A DNA stretch of 64,000 bases from Robiginitomaculum sp. (lineage in GTDB: Bacteria > Pseudomonadota > Alphaproteobacteria > Caulobacterales > Maricaulaceae), in NCBI GenBank assembly GCA_002733805.1, contig NVXG01000006.1:1-64000 (forward strand). The letters run 5' to 3'. Position 1 is the first letter of the stretch; the number at the start of each line of letters is the position of its first letter. The notes beneath the pieces were generated by a model that was given only the letters and a program-made list of their open reading frames with translations, had not been told where the DNA came from and did no database searches. The position numbers and the translations under genes are program-made. Shown here piece after piece: positions 63,506-64,000 of this stretch.

Positions 63506-64000
63506 ATGAGTACAGACATCAAACTGAAACCGGGATCGATTTCCCACCAGCAATGGCAACAGATCGCTGGCCACGCGCAGCCGGTTATCTTCGCCAAAAA
63601 ATACTGGAAAAATGCGGAACATAGCGCCGCCACTATTCAGGATATTCTGGCGCAGGGCGAGACGGTATACGGGGTCAATACCGGGTTCGGCAAACTAGCC
63701 AATACCCGGATTGCCGATCAGGATTTGGAGAGTTTACAGCGGCGGATTGTCTTGTCCCATTGCGCCGGTGTCGGACCAGCGCTTTCGTCCTCTCTGACCC
63801 GATTGATCATGACCATGAAATTGGCCAGTTTGATGCAAGGGTTTTCTGGCGTGGGTAGTGCCACGCTGACCCTGCTGTCCGATATGATAACCTGCGAAGT
63901 CTACCCGGTAATTCCAGCACAAGGCTCTGTTGGGGCATCGGGCGATCTGGCCCCTTTGGCCCATTTGGCCGCCACCATGATCGGCGAGGGGCAAGCCATG
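63506..64000 (+). CDS. hutH: Histidine ammonia-lyase (HutH), 5' part
   Basis: The frame opens with ATG 63506, one base after the hutI stop, and runs to the window end (165 codons). It contains VYGVNTGFGKLANTRI and GSVGASGDLAPLAHLAATMIGEG, the Ala-Ser-Gly triad that forms the MIO cofactor at about residues 142-144. It deaminates histidine to urocanate. The rest, and any hutU, lies past the window. Confidence 0.95.
   Translation, partial: MSTDIKLKPGSISHQQWQQIAGHAQPVIFAKKYWKNAEHSAATIQDILAQGETVYGVNTGFGKLANTRIADQDLESLQRRIVLSHCAGVGPALSSSLTRLIMTMKLASLMQGFSGVGSATLTLLSDMITCEVYPVIPAQGSVGASGDLAPLAHLAATMIGEGQAM

Overview
The window reads as a chromosomal segment of a heterotrophic, probably marine alphaproteobacterium. 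Supporting signs are TonB-dependent sugar uptake, the R. leguminosarum-type rhamnose route (RhaI plus an aldolase-dehydrogenase fusion), a hut locus using formimidoylglutamate deiminase, a wax-ester synthase, a phosphate-selective-type porin and two PiT transporters. An order near Maricaulales/Hyphomonadales is a guess, not shown. No tRNA, rRNA or CRISPR array was seen.

Layout. 1-8.4 kb: the 3' part of a secreted subtilase with a long acidic low-complexity N-terminus, a small secreted protein, a porin, an anti-sigma/ECF sigma pair, and a three-gene operon (PiT phosphate transporter, Pycsar-effector-type membrane protein, DUF3616 lipoprotein). 8.5-21.9 kb: an accessory-looking stretch. It begins with a decayed IS6-family element, carries several sequences resembling IS6 ends, and holds two small ORFs, a TIGR03032 protein, a 1202-residue autotransporter with 17 imperfect passenger repeats, and a five-gene cluster (Fe-alcohol dehydrogenase, aldehyde dehydrogenase, ethanolamine-type permease, glutamine-synthetase-like ligase, N-formylglutamate-amidohydrolase-like enzyme). 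That cluster can be read as ethanolamine breakdown through gamma-glutamyl intermediates.

22.0-45.0 kb: a rhamnose-centred locus. Ten leftward genes with short spacings or 4-bp overlaps run from the RhaD fusion and RhaI through a PhyH oxygenase, a GHL6 glycosidase-like protein, a Gfo/Idh oxidoreductase, a cupin/phosphomannose-isomerase-like protein, a creatininase-like hydrolase, a DUF3604 protein, a parvulin and a GST-like protein. Divergent from them are a TonB receptor, an FGGY kinase and a DeoR regulator. The region between the two arms carries GGC-A-rich direct repeats spaced by about 20 bp, a candidate operator. An esterase, a GPH-type sugar symporter and a GH78 alpha-L-rhamnosidase follow.

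45.0-57.4 kb: WS/DGAT with its paired hydrolase, a membrane protein, a second RhaD-like class II aldolase, the fused aspartokinase/diaminopimelate decarboxylase LysAC, a second PiT transporter preceded by a strong reverse-oriented Pho box, an M16 peptidase lipoprotein, and an alpha/beta hydrolase whose nucleophile position is Ala. 57.5-64.0 kb: FAA hydrolase, MarR regulator and GntP permease, then hutF, hutI and the 5' part of hutH.

Start sites were chosen from visible Shine-Dalgarno sequences and family alignment from memory. Functions rest on recognised motifs and gene context; no database search was possible.
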